Positions 1 to 8,601 of a stretch of DNA of 64,000 bases are shown here, one piece after another. The translations under genes were made by a program, and so were the position numbers. The stretch's first letter is position 1. Each line of letters starts with the position of its first letter. This DNA is from Hyphomicrobiales bacterium. Lineage in GTDB: Bacteria; Pseudomonadota; Alphaproteobacteria; Rhizobiales; Rhizobiaceae. The notes below the pieces were generated by a model, which saw only the letters and a program-made list of their open reading frames with translations, had not been told where the DNA came from and made no database searches. Location of the stretch: assembly GCA_900472175.1 (NCBI GenBank), contig UCHD01000007.1, positions 59,948 through 123,947 on the forward strand. Direction: 5' to 3'.

Positions 1-438
1 AACTGCCTTGTCGAAATGCAGGCCGGTCATGCCGTGGGCCTGGAAGCCGAGCAGGTGGGCCTGATGGGCGATGGCGCCCCAGGCAGCACCGGTATCGAAG
101 CTGTGGCTGTAGGACAGGGCCTCTTCGGCAGCACCCGGTGCGGCGAAGTGGGTCTTCGAAACCAGGATCACCAGTGCCGATGCGGTTTTCGCCCAGCTCT
201 GGTTGAACTCGTTGAGGATCGGGAAGATCCTGTCCCATTGTTCGGTGCCGCGCAGCGCATAGACGAAGCGCCATGGCTGGGAATTGTAGGCGGAAGGCGC
301 CCAGCGGCCGGCTTCCAGAATGGTCAGCAGTTCGGTTTCGGAAATGGTCTCACTGGTGAAGGCGCGCGGCGACCAGCGATTGAGGAAGCTCGGTTCGATG
401 GGATAGTCTGCCTGGCGGTAGTTGCTGGTGGTGGTCAT
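1..438 (-). CDS. Nitroreductase family protein (partial, C-terminus off the window)
   Basis: The minus strand from an ATG at 438 reads open to the window edge (146 codons). The N-terminus resembles the nitroreductase family: a 'RWSPRAF' stretch near residue 21, then 'LEAGRWAPSAYNSQPWRFV', the usual FMN-binding start of these enzymes. Members are flavoproteins that reduce nitro-aromatics or quinones with NAD(P)H in the cytoplasm; the substrate cannot be told here. The gene is divergent from gabD, with about 260 bases between them holding two short palindromes. The plus-strand reading frame across this stretch is a shadow. Confidence 0.85.
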   Translation of the reverse strand, partial: MTTTSNYRQADYPIEPSFLNRWSPRAFTSETISETELLTILEAGRWAPSAYNSQPWRFVYALRGTEQWDRIFPILNEFNQSWAKTASALVILVSKTHFAAPGAAEEALSYSHSFDTGAAWGAIAHQAHLLGFQAHGMTGLHFDKAV

Positions 439-511
439 GGCATTTTCCTGTCTTGGGAGGTCGGAGGGCCGGAATTCAATAGCGGACGAAGTCCGCATAT
501 AGCGATTGGAT

Positions 512-538
512 AGTCTGGTAATAGACTCCAGTTTGGAG
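512..538. promoter_or_regulatory. Two adjacent short inverted repeats, possible operator
   Basis: AGTCT-N6-AGACT (512-527) is followed by the overlapping CTCCA-N3-TGGAG (526-538), about 75 bases upstream of the nitroreductase start. Such palindromes next to a nitroreductase often bind a MarR/HxlR-type repressor, but no such regulator lies in the window, so the role is inferred. Confidence 0.3.
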
Positions 539-698
539 ATGGACCGTTTCCAATTTGGCGACAGCGGCCAAGCGCGTTGGTTGACTGCCGGGGACGCGGC
601 AAAACAGACTTCAGAAACGCACTTTTGGGTTATTGTCGAACGCCGGAAAAAAGTTGTATAAGTTCTGTAGATTTTCCGAAGCAAAGGATTTGCTGCTG

Positions 699-2159
699 AT
701 GACCGTGACCTTGAAAGACCCTTCGCTGTTTCGCCAGGCCGCGCTTGTCGGCGAAAACTGGATCGAAGCCGATCCGAAAAATGCCATCGAGGTCAACAAC
801 CCGGCGACCGGTGAGATCATCGGCCGAGTGCCCAAGCTCGGCGCGGCCGAAACAAAGGCGGCCATCGAAGCCGCACGGATCGCGCAGAAGGGCTGGGCCG
901 CTAGAACGGCGAAGGAACGCTGCGCCGTCTTGCGCAAATGGTACGACCTGATGATCGAGAACAAGGATGATCTCGGCCGCATCCTGACGCTCGAACAGGG
1001 CAAGCCGCTGGCGGAAGCGACCGGCGAAATCGTCTATGGTGCCAGCTTCATCGAATGGTTTGCCGAGGAAGGCCGCCGTATCTATGGTGACATGATCCCC
1101 GGCCATCAGCCGGACAAGCGCATCATGGTTATGAAGCAGCCGATCGGCGTCGTGGCAGCGATCACGCCGTGGAATTTCCCCAATGCGATGATCACCCGCA
1201 AAGCCGGTCCGGCCTTTGCCGCCGGCTGCGCCATGGTTCTGAAGCCGGCTTCGCAAACGCCGTTCTCGGCCATTGCCATCGCTGTTCTGGCTGAACGTGC
1301 CGGTCTGCCGAAGGGCCTGTTCAGCGTCATCACCGGTTCAGCGGTGGCCATCGGCGGCGAAATGACCTCCAATCCGACCGTTCGCAAGCTGACCTTTACC
1401 GGTTCGACGGAAATCGGCACCGAGCTTTACAAGCAGAGCGCCCCGACCATCAAGAAACTCGGCCTCGAGCTTGGCGGTAACGCGCCTTTCATCGTGTTCG
1501 ATGACGCCGATCTCGATGCGGCCGTCGATGGCGCATTGATCGCCAAATATCGCAACAATGGCCAGACCTGCGTCTGCGCCAACCGCATCTATGTTCAGGA
1601 CGGCGTCTACGATGCCTTCGCCGAAAAGCTGGCAACAGCCGTCGGCAAGCTGAAGACCGGCAATGGTTTCGACGAGGGTGTGATCCTTGGCCCGCTGATC
1701 GACAAGGCAGCGCTGAACAAGGTCGAAGAGCACATTGCGGATGCCGTGAAAAAGGGCGCACGCATCCTGCAGGGTGGCAAGCCGCACCCGCTCGGCGGCA
1801 CCTTCTTCGAAGCAACGATCCTGGCCGATGTCACAAAGGACATGGCGGTAGCGAAGGAAGAAACCTTCGGTCCGCTGGCGCCACTGTTCCGATTCAAATC
1901 CGAAGCGGATGTCATCGAGCAGGCCAACGACACCGAGTTCGGCCTTGCATCCTATTTCTATGCCAAGGACCTGTCGCGCGTCTTCCGCGTCGCCGAAGCG
2001 CTGGAATACGGCATGGTCGGCGTCAATACCGGCCTGATCTCGACGGCTGAAGCGCCGTTCGGTGGCGTCAAGCTCTCCGGCCTTGGCCGCGAAGGCTCGA
2101 AATACGGCATCGAGGAATTCACCGAGATCAAATATGTCTGCCTCGGCGGCATCGCCTGA
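699..2159 (+). CDS. gabD: NAD(P)-dependent aldehyde dehydrogenase, succinate-semialdehyde dehydrogenase-like
   Basis: Aldehyde dehydrogenase superfamily protein of 486 aa, the usual GabD length. It should oxidise succinate semialdehyde or a related aldehyde to the acid. The general-base glutamate lies in 'LELGGNAP' (Glu257) and the nucleophile in 'NGQTCVCANR' (Cys291, with a second Cys two residues on as in GabD). The start at 699 is chosen because GabD homology begins at MTVTLKDP and AAGGA lies about 11 bases upstream; an in-frame ATG at 633 would add 22 unrelated residues. A terminator follows. Its position beside an aldolase and sugar-acid enzymes leaves open that the real substrate is lactaldehyde or ketoglutarate semialdehyde rather than a GABA product. 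Confidence 0.9.
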   Translation: MTVTLKDPSLFRQAALVGENWIEADPKNAIEVNNPATGEIIGRVPKLGAAETKAAIEAARIAQKGWAARTAKERCAVLRKWYDLMIENKDDLGRILTLEQGKPLAEATGEIVYGASFIEWFAEEGRRIYGDMIPGHQPDKRIMVMKQPIGVVAAITPWNFPNAMITRKAGPAFAAGCAMVLKPASQTPFSAIAIAVLAERAGLPKGLFSVITGSAVAIGGEMTSNPTVRKLTFTGSTEIGTELYKQSAPTIKKLGLELGGNAPFIVFDDADLDAAVDGALIAKYRNNGQTCVCANRIYVQDGVYDAFAEKLATAVGKLKTGNGFDEGVILGPLIDKAALNKVEEHIADAVKKGARILQGGKPHPLGGTFFEATILADVTKDMAVAKEETFGPLAPLFRFKSEADVIEQANDTEFGLASYFYAKDLSRVFRVAEALEYGMVGVNTGLISTAEAPFGGVKLSGLGREGSKYGIEEFTEIKYVCLGGIA

Positions 2160-2201
2160 TTTTCCAGTCAGGATCTGATCTGCCAGTCAGGTTTTGGAGC
2201 G

Positions 2202-2232
2202 AACCGGCCGGATAACTCTGGCCGGTTTTTTC
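2202..2232 (+). terminator. Rho-independent terminator after gabD
   Basis: AACCGGCC and GGCCGGTT form an 8-bp stem around a loop of about 10 bases, followed by a run of T. It lies 43 bases after the gabD stop and separates gabD from the aldolase gene. Confidence 0.8.
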
Positions 2233-2272
2233 GTTTGACGGTACAAAGCCATAAAGACAGCAGGAGACAGCC

Positions 2273-3076
2273 ATGCCCGCCCCGAAAAACACGTTCAAGG
2301 CCGCGATCCGTGAGGACCGTTTTCAACTGGGTCTCTGGGTCGCTCTGGCCAGTCCCTATGCGGCGGAGATCGTTTCAGGCAGCGGCTATGACTGGCTGCT
2401 GATCGATGGCGAGCATGGGCCGAACGATATTCCGCTTCTGTCGGCGCAGATCCAGGCCGTGGCCCGCTCCGGCAGCCATCCGATGGTCCGGCTTCCGGTC
2501 GGCGAAACATGGCTGATCAAGCAGATTCTCGATACCGGCGCCCAGACATTGCTGATCCCGATGGTGGAAAGCGTCGAGCAGGCGCAAGCGCTGGTGCGTG
2601 CCGTGCGTTACCCGCCGCATGGTGTACGCGGTGTCGGCGCAGCGCTTGGCCGCGCATCTCAGTTCAGCCGGATCAGCGATTACCTCGAAACCGCCAATGA
2701 CGAAATCTGCCTGATCGTGCAGATCGAGAGCCGTGCCGGTCTCGCAGCACTTGATGATATTGCAGCGCTTGATGGGGTCGACGGGTTGTTCATCGGCCCA
2801 TCCGATCTGGCGGCGGACATGGGTTATCTTGGCCAGCCGGGGTATCCAGACGTAACCGCGGCAATCAAGGACGCTTTTGATCGCATCGGCAAGGCGGGCA
2901 AGGCGCGGGGCATCATGACACTCAGCCTTGATCAGGCGCATATGTACCGGGAGATGGGCGCGGACTTCATGGCGATCGGAACCGATGTGACGCTTCTTGT
3001 CAGCGCCACGACAAAACTGCGTGACGATTTCCTGACTGGGGGGAAAGGCGAGACCAAGCCGGTTGCCGGCTACTGA
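2273..3076 (+). CDS. HpcH/HpaI-family aldolase (2-keto-3-deoxy acid aldolase)
   Basis: A 267-aa class II pyruvate aldolase of the HpcH/HpaI family, close to the usual length of about 265. Family members cleave 2-keto-3-deoxy sugar acids or 4-hydroxy-2-ketoheptanedioate into pyruvate and an aldehyde, with a divalent metal. Visible motifs are 'LLIDGEHGPND' near residue 45 (the conserved Glu-His of the active site), 'VQIESRAG' with a metal-ligand Glu, and 'GPSDLAADMG' with the metal-ligand Asp. The start has AGGAGA just upstream. The stop abuts the stop of the convergent UxaB-like gene with no gap. With the neighbouring dehydratase it would supply the cleavage step of a non-phosphorylative sugar route; the exact substrate is unknown. 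Confidence 0.88.
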   Translation: MPAPKNTFKAAIREDRFQLGLWVALASPYAAEIVSGSGYDWLLIDGEHGPNDIPLLSAQIQAVARSGSHPMVRLPVGETWLIKQILDTGAQTLLIPMVESVEQAQALVRAVRYPPHGVRGVGAALGRASQFSRISDYLETANDEICLIVQIESRAGLAALDDIAALDGVDGLFIGPSDLAADMGYLGQPGYPDVTAAIKDAFDRIGKAGKARGIMTLSLDQAHMYREMGADFMAIGTDVTLLVSATTKLRDDFLTGGKGETKPVAGY

Positions 3077-4171
3077 TCAGCGGCTTTCAATGATCGCAGT
3101 GAGCTTCGGCATGCCAACATCCGGGCTCCAAGCCCTGAAATCGGCAAGTCGCCGGGTGACTTTTTCCGCATGGTGATTGGCGATGTCGCGAATGCGATGC
3201 TCCAGAAATGGATTGCGGAACCGGTCGAGCGTCAGAGCGACGTAACTGGTAGCCTCGTTGCCGAGATTCTTCGCGGCAAAGCCGGGAATCACTTCGGTTT
3301 CATAGATTTCTAGCAGAGCGGCGAGCACGACCGGATCTTTCAGGATGGCTTTCACGGTTTCATCCTGAGGACGGCCGGTCTTCAGCCAGATATCGGCCAG
3401 CACGGTATGGCCGAGATTGAGGATATGCAGCTTCAACTTTTCATATGGGGTCAGGTCATCGACCACCAGAATAGAAGGATGGGTGCAGGGCGGCTTCAAT
3501 CCCGTTTGGGCCTCGATGGCCCAGAGCGCATAGGGTTCCGCCACGGCACCGGCCGGATCCAACGGTTCTGATACAATCCGGTCAACCAGCGTGTTCCCCC
3601 AGATGACGTGTGTTTCCAGCCATTGCGCGAAACCCGCATCCGCAACTCGCGTGGACTGAAGGCGCAAGATAACAGCCTTCAAGGTATCGCCGTTGCGGCT
3701 TATCAGTTCGCAGGGCAGCACGGTGAGCGGCTGACCTCCGGCGCGATAGCGTTCGTGAAGCAGGATCAGCAGTTTGCCGGGAAATGACGCTGGAATTTCC
3801 GTTTCCAGGTCGTCGCTGCCAATCGCATAGCCGGTATCGCCGGTGTTGGAGATCAGCACTTCAGCTTCCGTGGCGACGATGTGCTTGATCGCCTCCCAGT
3901 CGGATGCCGTGGACAGAGCCCTGGCAACACTTGTCACCTGCTGGGTACGATCGATTTCCGTCCCTTCGACGATCCCCCGAACGATAACGGGAAAACCGCC
4001 GGGTACTGCCAGCGCCTTCAGGCGTCCGGCGCGTTCCGCCGAGCCTGTGGTCTGGACGACAGTGATCTTGCCGAGTGCCTCGCCCCTTTCCAAGGCTTCA
4101 CTGACGAAGAGGTCGGCATGGGCTTGCAGGAAGCGGCTGGTTCCAAACTGGACGATGGGTGTGATCATCAT
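3077..4171 (-). CDS. Mannitol/altronate dehydrogenase family oxidoreductase (UxaB-like, short form)
   Basis: A long-chain NAD-dependent polyol/hexonate dehydrogenase related to UxaB (tagaturonate reductase) and MtlD. The N-terminal 'VQFGTSRFLQAH' is the nucleotide-binding start. 'GNTLVDRIVSEP' matches the family signature, and 'KLHILNLGH' holds the catalytic Lys, Asn and His (K-x4-N-x2-H). At 364 aa it is clearly shorter than MtlD or UxaB (about 480). The ATG at 4171 is chosen because homology starts there and the regulator gene ends 14 bases upstream; the frame stays open for 58 further codons that run inside the regulator gene and look unrelated. No strong ribosome-binding site is seen, so translation may be coupled to the regulator gene. 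Confidence 0.8.
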   Translation of the reverse strand: MMITPIVQFGTSRFLQAHADLFVSEALERGEALGKITVVQTTGSAERAGRLKALAVPGGFPVIVRGIVEGTEIDRTQQVTSVARALSTASDWEAIKHIVATEAEVLISNTGDTGYAIGSDDLETEIPASFPGKLLILLHERYRAGGQPLTVLPCELISRNGDTLKAVILRLQSTRVADAGFAQWLETHVIWGNTLVDRIVSEPLDPAGAVAEPYALWAIEAQTGLKPPCTHPSILVVDDLTPYEKLKLHILNLGHTVLADIWLKTGRPQDETVKAILKDPVVLAALLEIYETEVIPGFAAKNLGNEATSYVALTLDRFRNPFLEHRIRDIANHHAEKVTRRLADFRAWSPDVGMPKLTAIIESR

Positions 4172-4185
4172 ATTGGTGAATCCGG

Positions 4186-5064
4186 CTATTGAATGGATTG
4201 GAGCAGGGTTTCCCGTGCCGATTTCAGATGGCGGCGGCAAGCAGTCTCGATGCGCGCCGGATCGCGGGACCGTAAGGCGGCGATATAGTCGAGATGTTCT
4301 TCGAGCGCCCGGGCATTGCGCTCGCGCGCATTCGTCTTGTTCCACTGATAGTGATAGTGAAAAACGATGGTGATGATGTCGTAGAAATCGACGATGAACC
4401 GGTTGCTGGATGATGTGTGCACCAGAAGATGGAAGCGTTCGTCGAGTTCGGAGAATTCCTTATAGCGATTGTCGATGTCGGCGAGGATCTCGTGATGCAG
4501 GGTTTCGATCCGGTCGAGATCGGCCCAGGCCGGATGGTCAGGTGCGAGAGCTGCGAAGCTGGCGGCCGAGCGCAACTCGAACATCTCGCGCACTTCCGTC
4601 AGTTCCAGCGCGAACTCGCGGGTAAATCCCTTGAGGATCCAGTGACTGTTCGGGCGTTTTTCGATCAGGCCGAAGCGGCTGAAGCGGATCAGGAATTCGC
4701 GCACGCTGGTCGTCCCGGTGCCTATATCGCGGGCCAGCTCCAGCTCGTTGATCTGCATTCCGGGCTCGGCGCCGCCGGCCAGAATCCGGCGCATGAAACT
4801 GCGCTCGATGATATCGGAGAGTGAATCGGTTTCTTCCGCCGGATAATAATCCTCCGGCTTCGGCTGGCGCAGAACCACCTTTGCCCGCTTGTCCCAGGCC
4901 AGCAACTGCAGCTCTTCCATGCGCGTCAGGATGGCGCGGACGGTGGTGCGGCTGACGCCGAGCGCCGTTCCAAGCTCGGGCTCGGACGGCAGGCTGGAGG
5001 TTTCCGCCAAGAGCTTGAGGCAGCGGTTGAAGGCGTCCTTGAAGACGGTATTCTGTTTCGCCAT
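4186..5064 (-). CDS. FadR/GntR-type transcriptional regulator with two winged-helix domains and an FCD domain
   Basis: A 292-aa DNA-binding regulator. Residues about 20-65 ('SLPSEPELGTALGVSRTTVRAIL') read as a GntR winged helix. Residues about 90-150 ('GAEPGMQINELELARDIGTGTTSVREFLIRF') read as a second one. The remainder, with 'LTEVREMFELRSAA' and 'SELDERFHLLVH', is an FCD ligand-binding domain, which usually senses an organic or sugar acid. Usual FadR-type proteins are about 230-250 aa with one winged helix. It is divergent from the dehydratase operon and lies directly upstream of the UxaB-like gene on the same strand, so it probably controls the sugar cluster. Confidence 0.85.
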   Translation of the reverse strand: MAKQNTVFKDAFNRCLKLLAETSSLPSEPELGTALGVSRTTVRAILTRMEELQLLAWDKRAKVVLRQPKPEDYYPAEETDSLSDIIERSFMRRILAGGAEPGMQINELELARDIGTGTTSVREFLIRFSRFGLIEKRPNSHWILKGFTREFALELTEVREMFELRSAASFAALAPDHPAWADLDRIETLHHEILADIDNRYKEFSELDERFHLLVHTSSSNRFIVDFYDIITIVFHYHYQWNKTNARERNARALEEHLDYIAALRSRDPARIETACRRHLKSARETLLQSIQ

Positions 5065-5247
5065 GATTGTGTTGACCGGATGTGGGTTTCGCGAAGCCCG
5101 ATACGCGGGCGTGGTTTGCAGGTGCTCTATCCGGTCCGCCTGATCCTGTCTTTGATTTTACGCTGCGGCTTCATGGTTGTTTCGTCCCCGATTTGTTTTG
5201 GCGCGGTCCTCGGCTTGTTGCTTGACACCGCGGCTCCATAATACCCA

Positions 5248-5282
5248 TTGACGGCAAACTGTCTATTGTGGATAAAAGACAA
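5248..5282 (+). promoter_or_regulatory. Candidate promoter of the dehydratase operon with overlapping palindrome
   Basis: TTGACG (5248-5253) and GATAAA (5271-5276) are separated by 17 bases, a plausible sigma-70 promoter upstream of the GTG start at 5333. The -10 region lies inside TTGT-N9-ACAA (5266-5282), a dyad of the kind bound by GntR/FCD regulators. The 11-mer TGGATAAAAGA here recurs ahead of the binding-protein gene at 8520-8530. Confidence 0.45.
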
Positions 5283-5332
5283 AATGAATGACAGGCTCAT
5301 TCGGATAAAAACCGTCCAGGGAGATACCAAGG

Positions 5333-6838
5333 GTGACCGCACCTTCCTTCATCGTTTTGTCGCCGGAAGACAATGTCGCCGTCGCGTCGCTGGCCATCGA
5401 GGCGGGCGGTGAACTGCCGGGCGGCGTCCGCGCAAACGGCAAGATCGATCCCGGCCACAAGGTGGCAATTCATCCCGTCCATATCGGCGAACCGGTGGTG
5501 AAGTATGGCCAGGCGATCGGCCGTGCGACCATCGAGATCGCCGCGGGCGATCATGTCCATTCGCATAATCTGGCCTTCGATCAGGACCGGTTGTCGATCG
5601 GCGCGCCGGTGCCGCCGGAAGCGGCCAGCATCGCCGACAAGGCCCGGACGTTCATGGGCTATCGCCGCGCCGACGGCCGTGCCGCAACCCGCAATTTCAT
5701 CGGCATCATCGCCAGCGTCAACTGTTCCACCACCGTCTGTCGTGCCATCGCGGAGGAGGCCAACAAGGTCATCCTGCCGCGTTATGACGGCATCGACGGT
5801 TTCGTGCCGATCGTCCATGATCAGGGCTGCGGCATGAGTTCGACCGGCGACGGCATGAAGAACCTGCACCGCACGCTTGCCGGCTATACGCGCCATGTGA
5901 ATTTCGGCGGCGTGCTGATGGTCGGCCTCGGTTGTGAGGTCAACCAGCTGACGTTGTATGGTCAGTCGGGCGCCGGTGCCGGCAAACGGCATTTCAATAT
6001 TCAGGATGCCGGTGGTTCGCGCCGCGCCGTCGCCCGCGCCCTTGGCGTGCTCGAAGAAATCGCCCAGGAGGTCGGAACGGCGAAGCGCACCGCGATCCCG
6101 GTCAGCGAAATCATCGTCGGACTGCAATGCGGCGGCTCGGATGGGCTTTCCGGCATCACGGCGAATCCGGCTTTGGGCGCTGCGGTGGATATTCTCGCGG
6201 GTGCCGGCGGCACGGCCATCCTGTCGGAAACCTCGGAAATTTATGGTGCCGAGCACCTGCTGCGCAGCCGCGCCGTCAATGATGGCGTCGCGGAAAAGCT
6301 CGATGGTCTGATTTCCTGGTGGGAAGAGTATGTCGCCATGCACGGCGCATCGCTCGACAACAATCCTTCGCCGGGCAACAAGCGCGGTGGCCTGACAACG
6401 ATCCTTGAAAAATCGCTGGGTGCCGTTGCCAAGGGCGGCCGGTCGCCGCTGACGGCGGTCTATCATTATGCCGAGCGGGTGACGGAACACGGCCTCGTCT
6501 TCATGGATACACCCGGCTACGATCCGGTCTCGGCGACGGGGCAGGTGGCCGGCGGCGCCAATGTCATCACGTTCACGACTGGCCGCGGTAGCTGTTTCGG
6601 TTCGCGGCCCTGTCCGTCGATCAAGCTGACCAGCAACACGGCGCTTTACCGCGCCATGGAAGAGGATATGGACATCGATTGCGGCACCATCGCCACCGGC
6701 GATGCAACGATTGCCGGCATGGGCCGCGAAATCTTCGACCTGATCATCGACACGGCGTCCGGCAAGAAAACAAAGAGCGAACTGTTCGGCTACGGTGACA
6801 ATGAATTCGTGCCCTGGCATCTGGGGGCGACACTCTGA
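5333..6838 (+). CDS. UxaA-family (altronate dehydratase family) sugar-acid dehydratase
   Basis: A 501-aa protein with the two parts of the UxaA/GarD family: an N-terminal SAF-like domain (about residues 1-100, 'DHVHSHNL') and the large C-terminal dehydratase domain with conserved 'NCSTTVCRAIA', 'HDQGCGM', 'LGCEVNQ', 'LQCGGSDGLSGI' and 'TGRGSCFGSRPCPSIK'. The family eliminates water from aldonates in an iron-dependent way, giving 2-keto-3-deoxy acids. Members are known to act on D-altronate and also on L-fuconate or D-arabinonate. The start is GTG at 5333 with AGGGAG about 9 bases upstream. It leads an operon with the reductase and mutarotase genes. Confidence 0.85.
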   Translation: MTAPSFIVLSPEDNVAVASLAIEAGGELPGGVRANGKIDPGHKVAIHPVHIGEPVVKYGQAIGRATIEIAAGDHVHSHNLAFDQDRLSIGAPVPPEAASIADKARTFMGYRRADGRAATRNFIGIIASVNCSTTVCRAIAEEANKVILPRYDGIDGFVPIVHDQGCGMSSTGDGMKNLHRTLAGYTRHVNFGGVLMVGLGCEVNQLTLYGQSGAGAGKRHFNIQDAGGSRRAVARALGVLEEIAQEVGTAKRTAIPVSEIIVGLQCGGSDGLSGITANPALGAAVDILAGAGGTAILSETSEIYGAEHLLRSRAVNDGVAEKLDGLISWWEEYVAMHGASLDNNPSPGNKRGGLTTILEKSLGAVAKGGRSPLTAVYHYAERVTEHGLVFMDTPGYDPVSATGQVAGGANVITFTTGRGSCFGSRPCPSIKLTSNTALYRAMEEDMDIDCGTIATGDATIAGMGREIFDLIIDTASGKKTKSELFGYGDNEFVPWHLGATL

Positions 6839-6868
6839 CGGGGAACTGCCAGAGCGGAGGAGAAGATC

Positions 6869-7888
6869 ATGCAACTCAGAAAAATTGGCCAGACGGACCT
6901 GTCCGTCAGCGAATACAGCTTTGGCACGGCGCCGCTCGGCGGCATGTACCGGGCTTGCCCGCGCGAAGCGGCAATGGAAACGCTGGAGGCTGCCTGGACT
7001 GCCGGGCTGCGGTTCATCGATACCGCTCCCTGGTACGGCTTCGGTCTTGCCGAACGCCGCGTCGGTGATTTCCTGCGCGACAAGCCGACGGGCAGTTATG
7101 TTCTGTCGACGAAGGTCGGCCGGCTGCAGCGCCCCGTGCCGGACGACAAGGTCCCGAGCTACGGTTTTGTCGATCCGCTGCCGTTCGATACGGATTACGA
7201 CTATTCCTATGACGGCATCATGCGGTCGGTTGAGTTCAGCTATGCGCGCCTCGGGCTCAACCGCATCGATATCCTGTTCGTCCACGACATCGGCGTCTAC
7301 ACGCATGGCGCCGAGCGTAATGCGGCCTATCTTCGCCAGCTGCTCGATGGTGGTTTGAAAGCGCTGGAACAGCTGAAATCAAGCGGCGCCATCGCCGCCT
7401 ATGGGCTGGGCGTCAACGAGGTGCCGGTGTGCCTCGATGTGATGCGTGAGGCGGATGTCGACTGCATTCTTCTGGCCGGGCGTTATACGCTTCTCGATCG
7501 CACCGCCACCGCCGAACTGCTGCCGCTGTGTGAGAAAAAGAAAACATCGCTGGTGGTTGGCGGCGTTTTCAATTCGGGTATTCTGGCCACCGGTCCGGTG
7601 GAGGGATCACATTTCGACTATATGCCGGCGACACCGGATGTGCTCGACAAGGTGAGGGCGATGGAAACGATTGCACGATCCCAGGGACTGCCATTGGCGG
7701 CACCCGCCATCCAGTTTCCGTTGCAGAGCCCAGCGGTCGCCTCTGTTCTGCTCGGAACGGCCAAACCGTCGAGCCTGATGCGCAATATGGAACTGACGGA
7801 GCGGCGTCTGCAGCCGGATGATTTTGCGGCCTATGACGCACATACGCTGGTCGCCCCGGAACTCGGCACGGACGCCGTCCGGGTTTAG
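6869..7888 (+). CDS. Aldo/keto reductase, likely aldose 1-dehydrogenase
   Basis: A 339-aa aldo/keto reductase (TIM barrel, NAD(P)-dependent). The catalytic tetrad is visible: Asp in 'RFIDTAPWYG', Tyr in the same motif, Lys in 'VLSTKVGRL' and His in 'DILFVHDIG'. The layout resembles the D-threo-aldose/L-fucose 1-dehydrogenase and pyridoxal dehydrogenase branch, which oxidises the anomeric carbon of a free sugar to a lactone. It lies 30 bases after the dehydratase and 26 before the mutarotase gene, so the three are co-transcribed. The sugar specificity is inferred from context. Confidence 0.82.
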   Translation: MQLRKIGQTDLSVSEYSFGTAPLGGMYRACPREAAMETLEAAWTAGLRFIDTAPWYGFGLAERRVGDFLRDKPTGSYVLSTKVGRLQRPVPDDKVPSYGFVDPLPFDTDYDYSYDGIMRSVEFSYARLGLNRIDILFVHDIGVYTHGAERNAAYLRQLLDGGLKALEQLKSSGAIAAYGLGVNEVPVCLDVMREADVDCILLAGRYTLLDRTATAELLPLCEKKKTSLVVGGVFNSGILATGPVEGSHFDYMPATPDVLDKVRAMETIARSQGLPLAAPAIQFPLQSPAVASVLLGTAKPSSLMRNMELTERRLQPDDFAAYDAHTLVAPELGTDAVRV

Positions 7889-7914
7889 CCGGCTTTCAAA
7901 AGAAGGAAAACGGA

Positions 7915-8361
7915 ATGCTCAAGGGAATACATCCATTGCTCGGCCCGGAATTGCTGCATGCGATCCGCACGATGGGGCATGGGGACGAGATCGTCATTGC
8001 TGATGCCAATTTTCCGGCCAGCAGCATGGGTCCAAAGGTCGTGCGCGCCGATGGTGTCGATGCACTGGGTATAACTGAGGCCATTCTGGCGCATATGCCG
8101 CTCGACACATTCGTGGATGAATCCGCCTGGCGCATGGAAGTTGTCGGTGACCCGCAGGCGGTGCCGGAGGTCTGTGTGCAATTTCAGAATCTGGTCACCA
8201 AGCTCGCCGGTGATTTCAAGGTCGTACCGATCGAGCGCTTTGCCTTCTACGAGCGCTCGCGCAAGGCAGCCTATATCGTCGCGACGACCGAATTCCGGCT
8301 GTATGGAAATATCATCCTGAAGAAGGGCGTTGTGCATCCGCAGGAACTCTACCGCGTCTGA
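7915..8361 (+). CDS. RbsD/FucU-family sugar mutarotase
   Basis: A 148-aa cytoplasmic protein of the RbsD/FucU family, which interconverts sugar anomers. The N-terminus 'MLKGIHPLLGPELLHAI', then 'GHGDEIVIADANFPA', is the family signature with the catalytic His. The length fits FucU (about 140). Preceded by AAGGAA. FucU rather than RbsD is favoured because the operon holds no ribokinase but does hold a probable aldose dehydrogenase. Mutarotation would feed the right anomer to that enzyme. Confidence 0.85.
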   Translation: MLKGIHPLLGPELLHAIRTMGHGDEIVIADANFPASSMGPKVVRADGVDALGITEAILAHMPLDTFVDESAWRMEVVGDPQAVPEVCVQFQNLVTKLAGDFKVVPIERFAFYERSRKAAYIVATTEFRLYGNIILKKGVVHPQELYRV

Positions 8362-8496
8362 CACGGGCAGCGAGACCCGGCCCATGGAGGTGGGACGGTT
8401 CATCTTAGTGATGAAAAACAAAGACTTGGCGTTGGGAGGAAAACAATGTTCAAGGGAAGTTTCGAACGCTTGCAATTTCGAAAATGCTGAGATAGC

Positions 8497-8530
8497 TTGC
8501 TAAAGCGAAATGTTTTTTATGGATAAAAGA
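8497..8530 (+). promoter_or_regulatory. Candidate promoter ahead of the ABC transporter
   Basis: TTGCTA (8497-8502) lies 17-19 bases before a TGGATA/GATAAA -10-like element. The stretch TGGATAAAAGA (8520-8530) is identical to the 11-mer in the dehydratase promoter, which suggests shared control. The rest of the 240-base gap before the gene shows no other clear signal. Confidence 0.4.
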
Positions 8531-8601
8531 TCGAACTGTTAGCGTCTTGCGGCCCGGTCTGAGGAGAACTGAACAAGACGTTGTTGGAGGAGAACAACAC
8601 C

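Noticed and set aside
5297..7306. Long minus-strand open frame (669 codons) opposite the dehydratase and AKR genes
   Set aside because: Arg/Asp/Gly-rich, no recognisable domain, and fully opposite well-supported genes. High GC at third positions makes such antisense frames common.
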